NCBI RefSeq assembly: GCF_900188255.1
Contig: NZ_FZNS01000003.1
Coordinates: 434,001 to 498,000 of the forward strand
From: Hymenobacter mucosus
GTDB taxonomy: Bacteria; Bacteroidota; Bacteroidia; Cytophagales; Hymenobacteraceae
Length of the DNA stretch: 64,000 nucleotides
Direction: 5' to 3'
Both the position numbers and the translations under genes were made by a program. Position 1 is the first letter of the stretch. Each line of letters opens with the position of its first letter. Below, one piece after another: positions 59,341 to 64,000 of the stretch. The notes under the pieces are model-generated. The model saw nothing but the letters and a program-made list of their open reading frames with translations, was not told the DNA's origin and did not search any database.

Positions 59341-59943
59341 CTAGCGCCGGGCATTAGTGTCTTGAGGAGGATAGGTACCCAAGATGCTGTTTACAATGCG
59401 GTACACTTCCGGCTCGGAGATGGTTTGCTGATCTACCTGCGCCTGACCAAGACCACGCCACGCTAGCTCCTTACGGCGAGCATCAACGAAATCGATGATA
59501 ACGGTGCCAGCTTTGTAGTTCGTGATGTAGTTACGATTGTAAAGGCCACCGTAGCCATAGCCGTAGTACGGGTAGCCAAAAGGGCCATAGCCACCGTAGT
59601 TGGCTTGCTGCTTGTCCTCTACTTTGGCGGAATACGCCACGTACAGGTCGGGTGCTTTTTCCGAGAATGTGAGGCCCTTGGAGGCCATCTCACGCTCTAC
59701 GGCCGTGCGGATTCGCTTGTCCAGAAACGATTGGTAGCCTTGGGCGGGGCCGCCTTCGGTGTCGGTTGGCTGTTGAGGATACCACGACCAGGTTTTGTAC
59801 GCCCGGAAGTTAACAGAATGGTCGAAGTCATTGGTAACGCCTACGCGCGAAGTGCCGGCGCAACCACTCAGACCCAAAAGAAGGCCAAAACTCATGGCGA
59901 GCATAGCTGCCGGGCGAGTCAGGAAACGGGTGATGCGGTTCAT
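59341..59943 (-). CDS. DUF4136-type lipoprotein, 200 aa
   Basis: Lipobox LSGC (about 26-28) after MNRITRFLTRPAAMLAMSFG. The mature part has the DUF4136 layout: VTNDFDHSVNFRAYKTWSWY, RIRTAVEREMASKGL, LYVAYSAKVED, a Gly/Tyr-rich linker (YGGYGPFGYPYYGYGYGG) and GTVIIDFVDARRKELAWRG. Such proteins are envelope lipoproteins of unknown role. ATG 59943 starts the signal; the longer upstream frame to 60336 has no support. Confidence 0.85.
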   Translation of the reverse strand: MNRITRFLTRPAAMLAMSFGLLLGLSGCAGTSRVGVTNDFDHSVNFRAYKTWSWYPQQPTDTEGGPAQGYQSFLDKRIRTAVEREMASKGLTFSEKAPDLYVAYSAKVEDKQQANYGGYGPFGYPYYGYGYGGLYNRNYITNYKAGTVIIDFVDARRKELAWRGLGQAQVDQQTISEPEVYRIVNSILGTYPPQDTNARR

Positions 59944-60154
59944 ATGAAGCGAAAAAGACGATTGAGGAGAATAGAAGCTGGCCACGAGGCTACAGGCTTC
60001 TGAGATAGAAACACAACGGATATGGTCGTCGTTCCCGGATATAAGTACCTTACGAACAAATTTAAGTGCTAGTTTACAGGCTGCATTAGGGTCATAATCT
60101 TGAAATATCTCTATCTTCCCCGCTAACATTAGTCTCTCATTATTTCCTGCTAAC

Positions 60155-60445
60155 ATGATTAAACTAGTACTCGGTTTGGGCGGCCTCGCTCTATTAGCTT
60201 CCTGCACTGCTACCAGCGACGCCCGTGGCTCGCGCCCAGCCAAGGGCATTGTTGCACATAACACGGTGGTCGAATGCATGCTGTATGATGGCATGACGAA
60301 GGACTCCAAAAACTTCGGCACTATTTCCTCCGGCAACGAAGTGCAGGTGATGGATACCGTTGATGCTTACTTTGTGAAAGTACGGGCTACGGTGAACGGC
60401 AAAACGGAAAGTGGCTACATGTACCGTACGTGCTTCGCCCAGTAG
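60155..60445 (+). CDS. small lipoprotein, SH3-like, 96 aa
   Basis: LLASC lipobox (C17) after a short signal. The rest (NVVECMLYDGMTKDSKNFGT-like TVVECMLYDGMTKDSKNFG, then GNEVQVMDTVDAYFVKVRAT, MYRTCFA) reads as a small SH3-type beta barrel with a Cys pair (C42, C93), perhaps a disulfide. Unknown role. Confidence 0.6.
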   Translation: MIKLVLGLGGLALLASCTATSDARGSRPAKGIVAHNTVVECMLYDGMTKDSKNFGTISSGNEVQVMDTVDAYFVKVRATVNGKTESGYMYRTCFAQ

Positions 60446-60491
60446 TAAGCTGCCCGCCTTCCAACACGCATTGCTACCCTTCGTACATACT

Positions 60492-60546
60492 TAGCTTTTA
60501 CAAAAAAGGCCCGTGCAATGCGCACGGGCCTTTTTTGTAAAAGCTA
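60492..60546. terminator. bidirectional terminator, 25-bp stem
   Basis: Perfect inverted repeat TAGCTTTTACAAAAAAGGCC... with AATGC loop, ending the 60155 gene and converging gcvP. Confidence 0.9.
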
Positions 60547-60567
60547 CTAGAGTAGCTTCAGCTCTTG

Positions 60568-63483
<2,916 letters not shown>

Positions 63484-63809
63484 AAAAGCAGGGGTGAGGA
63501 TGGCAATAAAGCAAGGCCCTAGGCAGGAGCCCATACAAAGGTAGCGCGAAAAGCCTTCACGCTTCCGTGCTAAAACCAGCAAAAGTTTGGGCTTGTTCCA
63601 GCAGCTTCATCTTCCCGCAGCTACCCGCCTCCAACTAGCGCCAACCCCACGGTGCTGGATGGCGCTTGCTTTTCAACCGTTGAGCTTGCAAAAGGCTACG
63701 CATTTTCTGGGTAATGGCGGCTGAGCTACGACTAGCGAAGGAGAGGACATATACTAACTCAACAATTTTCCGCAGATTCAACCCCGATTCCACCCACTAT
63801 TACCCCTCT
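63484..63809. other. intergenic region between gcvP and the alanine-dehydrogenase-family gene
   Basis: 326 bp of divergent promoter DNA. It holds the gcvP -7 box at 63536-63543. No riboswitch-like glycine motif was recognised. Confidence 0.5.
63536..63543 (-). promoter_or_regulatory. TAnnTTTG -7 box of gcvP
   Basis: TACCTTTG on the minus strand, about 50 nt upstream of ATG 63483. Confidence 0.6.
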
Positions 63810-64000
63810 ATGCGTTCTATAACCCTTGGCCTAATTCGAGAAGGCAAAACTCCACCCGATAAACGCGTTCCGCTGACTCCAAAAAAATGCGCTGAGGCAG
63901 AAGCCCGCTTTCCCGGCCTCAAGATTATAGTGCAGGAAAGCGCGGTGCGCTGCTTCGCCGACCAGGAGTACCGCGACCTGGGCATTGCCGTGCAGCCTAC
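63810..64000 (+). CDS. alanine dehydrogenase/PNT N-terminal family protein, 3' end outside window
   Basis: Begins MRSITLGLIREGKTPPDKR with the VPLTPKKCAEAEARFPGL run that is typical of the N-terminal domain of alanine dehydrogenase, pyridine nucleotide transhydrogenase and NAD-dependent saccharopine dehydrogenase. The catalytic and NAD-binding parts lie past the window edge, so the exact enzyme cannot be fixed. Confidence 0.8.
   Translation, partial: MRSITLGLIREGKTPPDKRVPLTPKKCAEAEARFPGLKIIVQESAVRCFADQEYRDLGIAVQP

Noticed and set aside
63484..63809. Glycine riboswitch ahead of gcvP
   Set aside because: The short leader after the promoter box (about 45 nt) is too small for the tandem aptamer, and no matching core was seen.

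Overview
The window looks like the chromosome of a Hymenobacter-like member of the Bacteroidota (Cytophagales). This is inferred from the family mix: kbl, a folP-cdaA pair, DUF1599, a BT_3928-type DoxX protein, YtxJ, an alpha/beta-fused branched-chain 2-oxoacid dehydrogenase E1, a full-length one-piece GcvP, and many small Cys-lipidated or Sec-exported proteins. The promoters also fit, with -7 boxes of the Bacteroidota type TAnnTTTG and no strong Shine-Dalgarno sequences. Species cannot be fixed from sequence alone.

Layout. (1) 1-9575: left chromosomal flank with an alpha/beta hydrolase (5' end outside the window), kbl, cdaA, folP, DUF1599, a DoxX-like protein, an oligopeptide-type ABC permease, aroK, a fatty-acid hydroxylase and a 58-residue lipoprotein. 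(2) 9576-46881: a mobile element of about 37.3 kb integrated into the 3' end of a tRNA-Asn gene. It is bounded by a perfect 17-bp direct repeat (9576-9592 and 46865-46881). A tyrosine integrase sits beside the intact tRNA, and short repeats at a 12-bp pitch inside each end look like integrase arm sites. (3) 46865-64000: right flank with tRNA-Asn, a Rieske-fold lipoprotein, pheS, three small exported proteins sharing an APG...TDYxGRP motif, an M16 peptidase, the fused E1, small exported proteins, YtxJ, OsmC, an outer-membrane protein, lipA, lipoproteins, gcvP and the start of an alanine-dehydrogenase-family gene.

The element has a GC-rich backbone: two S24-type repressors (one with an intact Ser-Lys dyad, one that has lost it), small HTH proteins, a replication-type gene pair, a RecE-like exonuclease, DUF3846, a SLOG protein, and a holin-like protein with an M15 endopeptidase. 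No terminase, portal, capsid, tail, relaxase or type IV secretion gene is visible, so it resembles a phage satellite or a defence island more than a complete prophage or conjugative element.

Set into the backbone are visibly AT-richer cargo blocks that look like anti-phage defence: a 1,450-residue NACHT-type NTPase with a C-terminal PD-(D/E)xK nuclease (11.4-15.7 kb); a PDDEXK nuclease and a HEPN protein (20.7-22.8 kb); a membrane-anchored protein with two nuclease domains next to an Upf1/Dna2-type SF1 helicase (23.2-27.1 kb, GC-rich); a Vsr-Dcm-GHKL ATPase-Z1-HNH operon (33.5-40.1 kb) of the MutL/MORC-linked restriction type; a convergent DUF262-HEPN gene pair (40.1-42.2 kb); and an Mrr-like nuclease with a zinc-ribbon-like tail beside the integrase (44.7-45.4 kb). 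The membrane nuclease plus helicase pair and the NACHT-nuclease are the best candidates for undescribed systems. All functional statements come from reading motifs; no database search was run.
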